Of a stretch of DNA of 50,275 nt, positions 32,706 to 41,300 are shown piece after piece (position 1 is the stretch's first letter; each line of letters begins with the position of its first letter). The position numbers were made by a program, and so were the translations under genes. Origin of the DNA: Caryophanales bacterium (lineage in GTDB: Bacteria > Bacillota > Bacilli > Bacillales > Amphibacillaceae); contig JAPFDS010000006.1 of the NCBI GenBank assembly GCA_026168805.1, positions 1-50,275 of the forward strand, given 5' to 3'. Under the pieces are notes generated by a model, which did not search any database, was not told the origin of the DNA, and saw only the letters and a list, made by a program, of their open reading frames with translations.

Positions 32706-34727
32706 ATGAAGAGGAAATTAACACTTTTGTTTACAGTGTTATTTACACTGTTTACTTTGCCGGTTAGTGGTTTGACGGCGTTTGCGGCGGAGAAAAGTTA
32801 TGACAATATAAAAGATGGCGAGTATAAAATAAAGGTTTATGCAAAACAAGATGGGAAAAGTGAAGCATCAGTAGCAGCCGATTATATGAGTGATGACGCG
32901 ACACTAACAGTAAAAAATGGTGAAACTAAACTAACGCTATTTATTCCTGATAACCCAGCAATGAATTTTAATAAATTAGAAGTAGCTGGTGTTGAACCAG
33001 CAATAACACCTGGTAAATTAGATACTGAAGAAGGAAACTTCTATACTTACAATGTTTCTATGCTTCAATCAATCTTAAAAGCTGTCACTAGTTATGAAGT
33101 TCCTATGATTAATTTAGTTCATGAGAATGTTAAACTTGACTTTCATTTAGATGGTCTAGATGAATTACCTGTCAAAGAAAAAGAACCTGTAGTTGAAATA
33201 GAAACTGTAACTGAAACAGAATCGATTCCATTTGAAACGGTAGAGGAAGAGGATTCATCACTAGAAAAAGACGAAGAGAAAGTAAAACAAAAAGGTGTAA
33301 ATGGAACTAAGGAAGTCACATATGAAGTTACTTATAGCGACGGTGAAGAAACAAAACGTGATGTTATAAAGGAAGATATTACAAAGGAAGCAGTAAACGA
33401 AATCATTTTAGTAGGTACGAAAGATTCTGCACCTGAGAATGAAGAAGCAATTATTGAAAATCCTGATACAACTGAAGAAGTAGAATATAAATCAGATTTA
33501 GATTTAAGTCAATATTTCCAGAACCCAGCTAAATTTATCGAAAAAGATGGTAATAAATACATTCAAATGACTGGAAATATGGGCCAATTTATAGACACTC
33601 TTACTATTGATGGAAAAGAGGCTGTATTGGGAGAAATTAAAGAAGATGGCACTTATGTAATGCAATTTGAAGTTTTGAAACCACTTTCTGAAAAACTAGA
33701 TTTTAATATGTTGATTGATATTGGTTCTAGAGTAATGGAACATGATGCAAAATTATGGTTTGAAGGCGAAGAAGAGCCTGAGCCTAATGTTGAAGTGAAG
33801 TCTGAAACGAAAACAGAAAAAGTTAAATTTGAAACTGTTGAGAAAAAGGATGCTTCATTAGAAGCCGGAAAAACCAAAGTGAAGCAAGAAGGTGTAAATG
33901 GAACAAAGGAAGTTACGTATGAGGTTACTTATACAGATGGTAAAGAAACAGAACGTAAGGTTAAGAGTGAGTCTATTACAAAAGAACCTGTAAATAAGAT
34001 CATTCTAATCGGTACGAAAGGATTAAAAGATGATTTATTAACTCCTGATAAAGTTTCTAAGATAGATTATACAATTAAACAGGAAGATGGCATAACGGAT
34101 TCAGTTTCAAATAATTTCTTTACTAATAAAGGTTTCATATTAGAGAAAGATGGTAAAAAGTATGTTCAACTAACTATAACTGATGGAAAAATGGTGAAAA
34201 GTTTAAAAAACAAATATGATGATGCTATTCTTGTAAAGGAAAACAAAGATGGGTCTATTGTATTGCAATTAAGAGTAGATAATGATTTATCAAATATGCT
34301 TTTAGATATGCATATTGTTGTGCCAGAAGGTGCAATGCCTAATTTCCCTGGTTATGATATGGAACATACAGCGATCATTGTATTTGATGCCTCAACTGAA
34401 GAAGAAATAGAAGTTGGAGACCATCAAATATCTGCTCTCGCAGGAAATGAAAATGGGCCTCAAGTGAGCAAAGATGAATCTACAGGTAAAGAAATCGTAG
34501 AAAAAGAAAAAAAACCAGAGAATGGTAATGGTGACAAAAACGGAGACACTCCTAAAAAACCGACATTCGGTTCAAATGATGGAGATGGTCAAAAAGTAGC
34601 TGCTTCATCAAATGATGATAAGAAGAACCCACAAACAGGGGATACAAGTGCAATTATGTTCTATGCACTGTTACTGATTGGTTCACTCATTCCATTAGCT
34701 GTTAAATTTAAACGTCGTTTTGTATAA
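32706..34727 (+). CDS. Wall-anchored haem-uptake protein with alternating NEAT and G5 domains
   Basis: A 673-residue surface protein. After a signal peptide (to about Ala28) come NEAT1 (35-155), G5-1 (163-239), NEAT2 (260-355), G5-2 (362-438) and NEAT3 (449-562). A Gly/Asp/Asn-rich linker, the sortase signal NPQTGD (641-646), a membrane helix and KFKRRFV follow. The two G5 domains share the block GVNGTKEVTYEVTY and probably arose by duplication. Only NEAT3 keeps the haem Tyr (Tyr550 in YDMEH); NEAT1 and NEAT2 have Ile135 and Arg342 there but retain the His four residues on. It would capture haem or haemoproteins outside the cell. It starts 27 bases after isdC. Confidence 0.9.
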   Translation: MKRKLTLLFTVLFTLFTLPVSGLTAFAAEKSYDNIKDGEYKIKVYAKQDGKSEASVAADYMSDDATLTVKNGETKLTLFIPDNPAMNFNKLEVAGVEPAITPGKLDTEEGNFYTYNVSMLQSILKAVTSYEVPMINLVHENVKLDFHLDGLDELPVKEKEPVVEIETVTETESIPFETVEEEDSSLEKDEEKVKQKGVNGTKEVTYEVTYSDGEETKRDVIKEDITKEAVNEIILVGTKDSAPENEEAIIENPDTTEEVEYKSDLDLSQYFQNPAKFIEKDGNKYIQMTGNMGQFIDTLTIDGKEAVLGEIKEDGTYVMQFEVLKPLSEKLDFNMLIDIGSRVMEHDAKLWFEGEEEPEPNVEVKSETKTEKVKFETVEKKDASLEAGKTKVKQEGVNGTKEVTYEVTYTDGKETERKVKSESITKEPVNKIILIGTKGLKDDLLTPDKVSKIDYTIKQEDGITDSVSNNFFTNKGFILEKDGKKYVQLTITDGKMVKSLKNKYDDAILVKENKDGSIVLQLRVDNDLSNMLLDMHIVVPEGAMPNFPGYDMEHTAIIVFDASTEEEIEVGDHQISALAGNENGPQVSKDESTGKEIVEKEKKPENGNGDKNGDTPKKPTFGSNDGDGQKVAASSNDDKKNPQTGDTSAIMFYALLLIGSLIPLAVKFKRRFV

Positions 34728-34742
34728 TATGTGAAAAATTGC

Positions 34743-34773
34743 AAGTCTTACTGCCATCTTGGCAGTAAGACTT
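34743..34773 (+). promoter_or_regulatory. Perfect 14-bp hairpin between surface-protein and importer genes
   Basis: AAGTCTTACTGCCA, loop TCT, TGGCAGTAAGACTT, then CCTTTGG. It has no proper T run, so it is more likely a partial attenuator or an mRNA-stabilising or processing hairpin than a full terminator. It lies between the stop of the NEAT/G5 gene and the ribosome binding site of the IsdE-like gene. Confidence 0.75.
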
Positions 34774-34808
34774 CCTTTGGTATTTATAAGGAAAGGTGGA
34801 TATTCGAA

Positions 34809-35744
34809 TTGCGGAATAAATATGTAATTATTGCTTTTTTATTACTAGGAATGCTTTTTATTGCAGCATGTGGATCTAGTTCAGAGGCAACAGAGAATGC
34901 TACTGAAGGAAATAATTCTGCAGAAACAGATGATCAAGAAACTGAAGAAGAGACAGAAGAAGAAAATGATCACCGAATTGTGGCTACGACATATGCAATT
35001 GTCGAGTTTTTAGAGGCTTTAGATATAGATGCCGTTGGTGTTCCAACGAGTTATAAAGAAATTCCAGAACGTTACAAAGATGCAACAGAAGTAGGTAACG
35101 CGATGGACCCAGATTTAGAAACGGTACTTTCTCTAGACCCAACACATGTCTTAACGGTTACTAACTTAAAATCTGACTTAGAGAAGCCTTTTACAGATCA
35201 CAATGTTCCTGCTGACTTTTTAGACTTAGATACAGTTGATGGTATGTTTACTGAGCTCGAAAAATTAGGTGAAGAATATAATCGCTCAGAAGAAGCAGGT
35301 CAAATTATTGCTGATTTCGAAGCGAAAATGGAAGAAGTAGAAGCTTTAGTTGATGGAGAAGATTCTCCTAAAGTACTTATATTAATGGGTATTCCTGGTA
35401 GTTATATTGTTGGAACAGAGAACTCTTATATTGGTGATTTAGTACAAAGAGCCGGTGGAGAGAATGCTGTTACAGGTAAGGATGAAGATTTCATCTCAGC
35501 GAACACCGAGTATTTACAACAACTAGAGCCTGATATTATTTTACGAGCAGTTCACGGAGCGCCAGAAGAAGTTGTGAAGATGTTTGATGAAGAATTTGAA
35601 CAAAATGATATTTGGAAACATTTTGATGCTGTTAAAAATGACCGAGTATATGACTTAGAAGAAACATTATTTGGAACAACAGCAAATTTAGCAGTCGATG
35701 AAGCAATTGATGAGTTACTGACAATCTTATATCCAGATCTTTAA
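34809..35744 (+). CDS. isdE: IsdE-like haem-binding lipoprotein
   Basis: A 311-residue substrate-binding lipoprotein: lipobox IAAC with Cys21, an acidic Ser/Thr/Glu linker (22-53), then a two-lobe periplasmic-binding fold of the FecB/haem type. Met99 (EVGNAMDPD) and His249 (RAVHGAPEE) occupy the positions of the Met and His haem ligands known from staphylococcal IsdE. The start is TTG 34809 with AAAGGTGG 9 bases upstream; a longer frame would run through the hairpin at 34743-34773. The permease follows after 30 bases. It hands haem to the ABC importer. Confidence 0.92.
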   Translation: MRNKYVIIAFLLLGMLFIAACGSSSEATENATEGNNSAETDDQETEEETEEENDHRIVATTYAIVEFLEALDIDAVGVPTSYKEIPERYKDATEVGNAMDPDLETVLSLDPTHVLTVTNLKSDLEKPFTDHNVPADFLDLDTVDGMFTELEKLGEEYNRSEEAGQIIADFEAKMEEVEALVDGEDSPKVLILMGIPGSYIVGTENSYIGDLVQRAGGENAVTGKDEDFISANTEYLQQLEPDIILRAVHGAPEEVVKMFDEEFEQNDIWKHFDAVKNDRVYDLEETLFGTTANLAVDEAIDELLTILYPDL

Positions 35745-35774
35745 GATTGTGTAAGTGAATTGGGGTATAGACGA

Positions 35775-36755
35775 ATGAATAAAAAAGTAATCAGTTTTAT
35801 AGTTGTTCTTATATTAATTCCTCTAACAATTATGTATGCTGCGACAACAGGAAGTATTGAAATTACAGTAATGGAGCTTATCAAAGGCTTGTTTAGTGGA
35901 ACAAATGATCAGGTAGCCATTATTAAAGACTTACGTTTCCCTAGAATTGTCATTTCATTATTTGCTGGTGCAGCTTTATCTGTTTCTGGTGTACTTCTAC
36001 AAGCGGTTATGCGAAATCCACTTGCTGAACCAGGTATTATCGGTGTTTCTTCAGGTGCAGGTTTTGTTACCATTGTTATGGTAACATTTTTCCCAACACT
36101 ATATTTCTATACACCACTCTTTGCTTTTATTGGTGGAGCGTTAGCGTTTTTCTTAGTGTTCACATTTTCTTGGAAGTCAGGACTCAATCCACTTCGTATG
36201 ATATTAATCGGTGTGGCCATTAATGCTGTATTTGTTGGCTTAAGTGAGTTATTTGAAGCGAGTGGTTCAAGTTTAATTGAAGCTGCTTCGGTAACTACGT
36301 CCACACTATCGATGAAAACATGGAATGATGTAAATATTATGGTATTGTATGGATCAATCGGTCTCGTTTTAGCGTTCATTTTCTTTACGTATGCGAATCA
36401 TTTAGGGTTACGTGACCAAACGTTAAAAAGCTTAGGCTTTCGAGTCAATCGAGCACGGTTTATTTTATCCATTTTAGCGGTTTTATTAGCATCCATTGCC
36501 ACGGCAGTTGCAGGGATGTTTACGTTTGTAGGGCTGTTAATACCACACATTGGAAGGTCATTAGTTGGAACGGACCATAAAGTACTTATTCCTTTTTCAG
36601 CTTTAGCGGGAGCATTACTTATTTTAGTAGCAGACACTTTAGGACGAACAATTATGGCGCCTATGGAAATTCCAGCATCGATTATTATGGCAATTATTGG
36701 TGGACCATTCCTCATATTCTTGCTTAGAAAGAGTGATCGTATTTATGGAAATTAA
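35775..36755 (+). CDS. isdF: IsdF-like haem ABC importer permease (FecCD family)
   Basis: A 326-residue FecCD/BtuC-type permease with about nine helices. Family marks are LRFPRIVISLFAGAALSVSGVLLQAVMRNPLAEPGIIGVSSGAG and, later, GMFTFVGLLIPHIGRSLVG with PADTLGR-like VADTLGRTIMAP. (Both long marks are partial descriptions; key residues are RNPLAEP, GLLIPH and DTLGR.) ATG 35775 has GGGG 9 bases upstream. Its last 11 bases overlap the ATPase gene, so the two are coupled. Confidence 0.93.
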   Translation: MNKKVISFIVVLILIPLTIMYAATTGSIEITVMELIKGLFSGTNDQVAIIKDLRFPRIVISLFAGAALSVSGVLLQAVMRNPLAEPGIIGVSSGAGFVTIVMVTFFPTLYFYTPLFAFIGGALAFFLVFTFSWKSGLNPLRMILIGVAINAVFVGLSELFEASGSSLIEAASVTTSTLSMKTWNDVNIMVLYGSIGLVLAFIFFTYANHLGLRDQTLKSLGFRVNRARFILSILAVLLASIATAVAGMFTFVGLLIPHIGRSLVGTDHKVLIPFSALAGALLILVADTLGRTIMAPMEIPASIIMAIIGGPFLIFLLRKSDRIYGN

Positions 36756-37515
36756 AGATATTTCTTTTGCATATCAGGATCATGTCATGCGACTCCATCA
36801 TATAAATGGGACTATTAAAAAAGGTGAAGTGACAACAATCATTGGGCCAAATGGTTGTGGGAAATCGACTTTGTTAAGTGTACTGACCAATAATAACGCA
36901 CCTAAAGAAGGGCAAGTCATTCTTGACGGGAAAGTGTTAAATGCGTATAAACCGAAAGAATTGGCTCGTACCCTTGGTGTTGTGTATCAAAAGAATGAGG
37001 CACCTTCAGATATGACTGTTGAAAAACTTACCCAATACGGGAGATTGCCACATCGAAGTACATTTTCTCCACAATCAGACAAAGACGAAGAGATGGTCAA
37101 GTGGGCACTTGAATGTACAGGGTTATATGAAAGAAGACATATGGCGATTGATACATTATCAGGTGGACAGCAACAACGTGTGTGGATAGCGATGGCACTT
37201 GCTCAAGATACACCATTTTTATTTTTAGATGAGCCAACATCTAATCTAGATATATATTATCAATATGAAGTATTAGAGCTTGTGAAGCAACTGAGTGACG
37301 AGCACGGACTTACGATCGTGATGGTGTTGCATGATATTAATCAAGCCATTCAATATAGTGATTCGATATTAGCACTTAAAGATGGAAGTGTTGTCGCTCA
37401 AGGCAATCCGAAAGAAATTGTCACGACAGAATTGATTAAAGACGTATATGGCGTTCGAGTGGTTGTTAAAGAGGATGCGGAAGCTGGTAAGTATATTGTG
37501 CCCTTAGGCATATAG
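36745..37515 (+). CDS. Haem/siderophore ABC importer ATPase (FecE/HmuV type)
   Basis: A 256-residue ATPase with Walker A GPNGCGKST, Q-loop VVYQKNE, signature LSGGQQQR, Walker B FLFLDEPTSNLD and switch His in VLHDINQA. It is typical of FecE/HmuV-like importers. ATG 36745 lies inside the 3' end of the permease gene. In staphylococci the Isd ATPase is encoded elsewhere (FhuC), whereas here the importer has its own, as in some Bacillus and Listeria loci. It acts on the inner face of the membrane. Confidence 0.93.
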   Translation: MEIKDISFAYQDHVMRLHHINGTIKKGEVTTIIGPNGCGKSTLLSVLTNNNAPKEGQVILDGKVLNAYKPKELARTLGVVYQKNEAPSDMTVEKLTQYGRLPHRSTFSPQSDKDEEMVKWALECTGLYERRHMAIDTLSGGQQQRVWIAMALAQDTPFLFLDEPTSNLDIYYQYEVLELVKQLSDEHGLTIVMVLHDINQAIQYSDSILALKDGSVVAQGNPKEIVTTELIKDVYGVRVVVKEDAEAGKYIVPLGI

Positions 37516-37534
37516 ATTGGAGAGGAAGGTCGCA

Positions 37535-38308
37535 ATGAAAAAGAAAGAACAAACGAGAACGAAAAAAATACTATCGCGATTAATTACGATTCTTTGTTTA
37601 TCTGTATTTTTATATGCGGCTTATGGTCTAGCGGATGTGTTCATTGATTATTATAAGAATCGCCAAATGCTTTCAGACGTTCAAGACATGTATTATGATG
37701 ATAAGTCTGTTAAAGCGGCAGACAAAGATCGGGGAGCAGATGAAGTTCGTTCCGGATTTGATGAGTTATTAAAACATAATAAAGATGTAGTCGGTTGGAT
37801 TACGATGGACGGAACCCAAATCGATTATCCTATTTTACAAACGGATAATAATATTGATTACTTAACGAAAGATTATAACGATCGAGTGACACGAGCAGGG
37901 AGTATTTTTTTAGATTACCGAAACGACATTACTTCTGAAGATAAAAATACCGTTGTTTATGGTCATCGAATGAAAGACGGTTCCATGTTTCAACATTTAA
38001 CGAAGTTTTTAAATGAAGACTTTCTAAAAGAACATCCAACATTTGAATATGACACATTGCATGAGAGCTATGAAGCAGAAATATTTTCAGTGTACAATAC
38101 ATTGACATACTTTAACTATATTGAGACCGATTTTTCAAATGAAGAGGAATACGCAGAGTTGCTACAACAAATGCAAGAGAAATCTAAGTTTGAGACAGAT
38201 GTAGATGTCAATTCGGAGGATCAAATTATTACATTATCAACTTGTGACTATGAATTAGACGAAAATGAGGGACGATTAGTTGTCCATGCGAAATTGGTGA
38301 AAAAGTAA
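37535..38308 (+). CDS. srtB: Class B sortase
   Basis: A 257-residue membrane transpeptidase. An N-terminal anchor helix (LITILCLSVFLYAAYGLADV) precedes the sortase fold. The catalytic triad is His144 (VVYGHRMKDGSMF), Cys237 (TLSTCDYE) and Arg247 (NEGRLVVHAKL). The long helix between the strands before TLSTC is a class B feature. It attaches NPxTG-type substrates to peptidoglycan, and the two NEAT proteins upstream carry NPPTG and NPQTG. ATG 37535 has GAGGAAGG upstream. It is the last gene of the locus, followed by a terminator. Confidence 0.95.
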   Translation: MKKKEQTRTKKILSRLITILCLSVFLYAAYGLADVFIDYYKNRQMLSDVQDMYYDDKSVKAADKDRGADEVRSGFDELLKHNKDVVGWITMDGTQIDYPILQTDNNIDYLTKDYNDRVTRAGSIFLDYRNDITSEDKNTVVYGHRMKDGSMFQHLTKFLNEDFLKEHPTFEYDTLHESYEAEIFSVYNTLTYFNYIETDFSNEEEYAELLQQMQEKSKFETDVDVNSEDQIITLSTCDYELDENEGRLVVHAKLVKK

Positions 38309-38326
38309 ATATGAAGCATACACATA

Positions 38327-38366
38327 AAACATCCCTCAACCTTTTAGGAAGAGGGATGTTTGTTTG
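38327..38366 (+). terminator. Rho-independent terminator between srtB and the subtilase
   Basis: Stem AACATCCCTC/GAGGGATGTT followed by TGTTTG; the A-rich left side lets it work for the convergent subtilase gene as well. Confidence 0.85.
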
Positions 38367-38369
38367 AGT

Positions 38370-41300
38370 CTATTCTATTTCTACCACTTGATTCTTTTTA
38401 CGACGATACATAGCGTATAGTGAAAGTCCTCCGGCAATTGTTAAAATAGTACCGAATAGAATGTAGTTGAACACATTGGTAGCTGTTGATGGTAATGGTT
38501 TACCGTCATCTCCATCAGTTCCACCAGGAATGCCGTTCGTACTATCATCCTCAGGATCTCCACCATCTGTACCATTGTCGCCATTATCTCCACCTTTTCC
38601 ATCGTCTCCGTTATCATCATCACAAGGGATACACGGATCAGGATCGGCTGGATCTCCCGGAACTCCAGGTTTCTCTGGATCTTCTGGGCTTTCATCAATA
38701 ATGTTCGTGATAGTAATGGTCTTTAATACTTCAGTGCCATCGCTGTTCTGAACATATACGGAATACGTACCATTCTTAGATACGACAAAGGACATAGTGT
38801 CAAGTCCGAGTGCGTTTCCGTTATCCCGAACGTCTTCAAGAGACTTTCTACCTTCGAGCCATGTAGCATTTGTTAGTTCTGCTTTCGATTCTGCAAGAAC
38901 TGAAATGGTAATTGGTTCGTCCGTTAATTTATCTTTTGAAAGTTCAAAGGACACTTTGATTGGTTCAGGCGTAGGCTCTGGCTCTGGTTCAGGTTCTGTA
39001 ATGTTGTCGATTGTAATAACTTCAACAACTTTTACACCATCTTCATTCTGAACAAAGACTGTATATGATCCATTTTCAGTTACATCAAATGACATTGATT
39101 CAAGATTTATTTCATTTCCTGCTTCAGCAAAGCCATCTGCTGAGTGTTCACCAGGAAGCCATTTTGCATTTGTAATTTCTGAATCACTATCATGCGTTAC
39201 GTGAACTGTTACAGGGTCTTCTGTGTCTTCAGTTGTAGATGGTTCAAGTGATACTGTAAAGGAAGTAGGTTCTTCATCTACAATAATGTTTGAAACTTCT
39301 ACATATGCAATGGTTGTTTCTTCTTCGCTATTTTGAGCGAGAACTGTATAATAACCATTTTCATTAACTTCAAAAGCTTTTGACTCTAAGTCTATTTCAT
39401 TACCATCATCTTCAAAAGCATCAGGACTATGATGAACTCCTGGTAACCATTGTAAAGAAGTAAGATCTGCTTCAGAATCTGAATCGACTGTAATTGTTAC
39501 TGGTCCTTCAGTCTCCTCTTCTGGTGATATTTCAAATGAGAGATCAAATGCATCTGCTTCTGGATGAATGATATTTGTAACAGCTATATTTTGAACTTCT
39601 TGTGTTCCGTTTTCGTTTTCAGCAAACACTGTGTAAACTGCATTTTCATCAACTTCAAAGGCCATTTCTTCTAAATCAATGTCTTCACCATTGTCGGCAA
39701 ATGCATCAACATCGTGTTCACCTTGTAACCATTTTAAAGCTGTGAGATCTGTCTCACTATCTGTATCGACCTCAATTGTTACAGGTCCTTCTGTTTGTTC
39801 AGTTGGAGAAGAACTAAGGTCAATAGAAATCGTATCTTCTTCCGTTTCAATGTTCGCAATGTCAATCGTTCCTACAGCTTCTGTATCATTTTCGTTTTTA
39901 ACATAAACTGTGTACGAACCATTTTCGCTAACTTCAAAAGTACTTGCGTCAATATCTATTGTTTCTCCATCATTTTCAAAATCTGCTACATCTTTTACTC
40001 CATCTAACCATTTCATTTTAGTAATATCTGATTCACTGTTTGTTGTAACTTCAATCGTAATAGGTCCTTCAGTTGGTTCTGTAGTAGAAGGAGAAAGGGT
40101 TACATCAATCTCTTCAGGTTTTTCAGCTACTGAGAAATCAATCGTTTCTTCTGCAGTGTGACCTAAACGATCTTCTACAGATAAAGTGAGTGTATAATCT
40201 CCACTATCTAACTCATCCATTGAAATATCAAATGTTCCATCATCATTAATGAGCGTTTCGTCCTCCGTTACTACTTCATCTCCGTTTGAGATTCCGTATG
40301 TTGCTGTTAGATGTTCGTTAACATCGTATGGAACTCCAATGTTCTCTTCTACTGGTTCTTTAAAATCAACGAATTGGTCATTAATTGTTCCAGTGATTGA
40401 TTCGAGTTGTTCTTCATTTTCATCAAATTCGATTTCTGGGTCTGTAGATTTGATGTAAAATGGTCCATCCCAATCAAAGAAATCGCCACCATCAAGAGTT
40501 AAAGATGTTATGTCAATCGTATAAACACCATCAGAAGCTATTGTTTCTTCATCGGTCTCATAATCTAGATAGCTTCCATCCATTTCTAAATAATATTGGC
40601 CTGGGGCTAAACCCATACCACCAGCTAATTCTCCAATCGATCCATCTTCGTATTCTCCTCCGTCAGGATCAGATGCATCCCATAGCTCAACGAGTGTGAT
40701 AAATTGAGGATCTAATAATTGGAAATTAAATCTTGTCTCACTTGGTTTTCCATCACTATCTAGTGCAATAGCATAATCATCTAAATATGCATAACCAATA
40801 CCAGAATCGCTAAACTCTCCAAATGCTGCAGCAAAAGGAAGAGATATATTCGTAGAACCGTTGGAAATATGAATATATCCAAGCAATTCATTTCCATCCT
40901 CTGCTTCACCAGCTGGGACATCCAATGTTACTGTAATTGATTCTGAGTCGCCTAGTGAGATTGATTCTTTATCAACCGTAATATTTGCATCTTCAACTGC
41001 TCCTGTTGCGGCTTTAGTTACATCGACAGTTACGTCGTAATCGTTTGAATCACCGCCCCTGTTTTTCAAAACAATTTCTTTAGTAAATGTTTGGGCTTTT
41101 TCTGGATTCGGTGCAATTTCACCAAATGTTACCGTACCTTTCACATTGTCAACTTCTTCATCCTCTGAAACTGCAGTATCTAACACATATGCATATGCTT
41201 CAGCATCTACAGCTGCAACTGGCTGTACAAGTCCAGCTCCTTGTTCAAAAACATCATATGCATCTGTGTCTAGTAACTCAGCTGTATTTGATAAAGCTAC

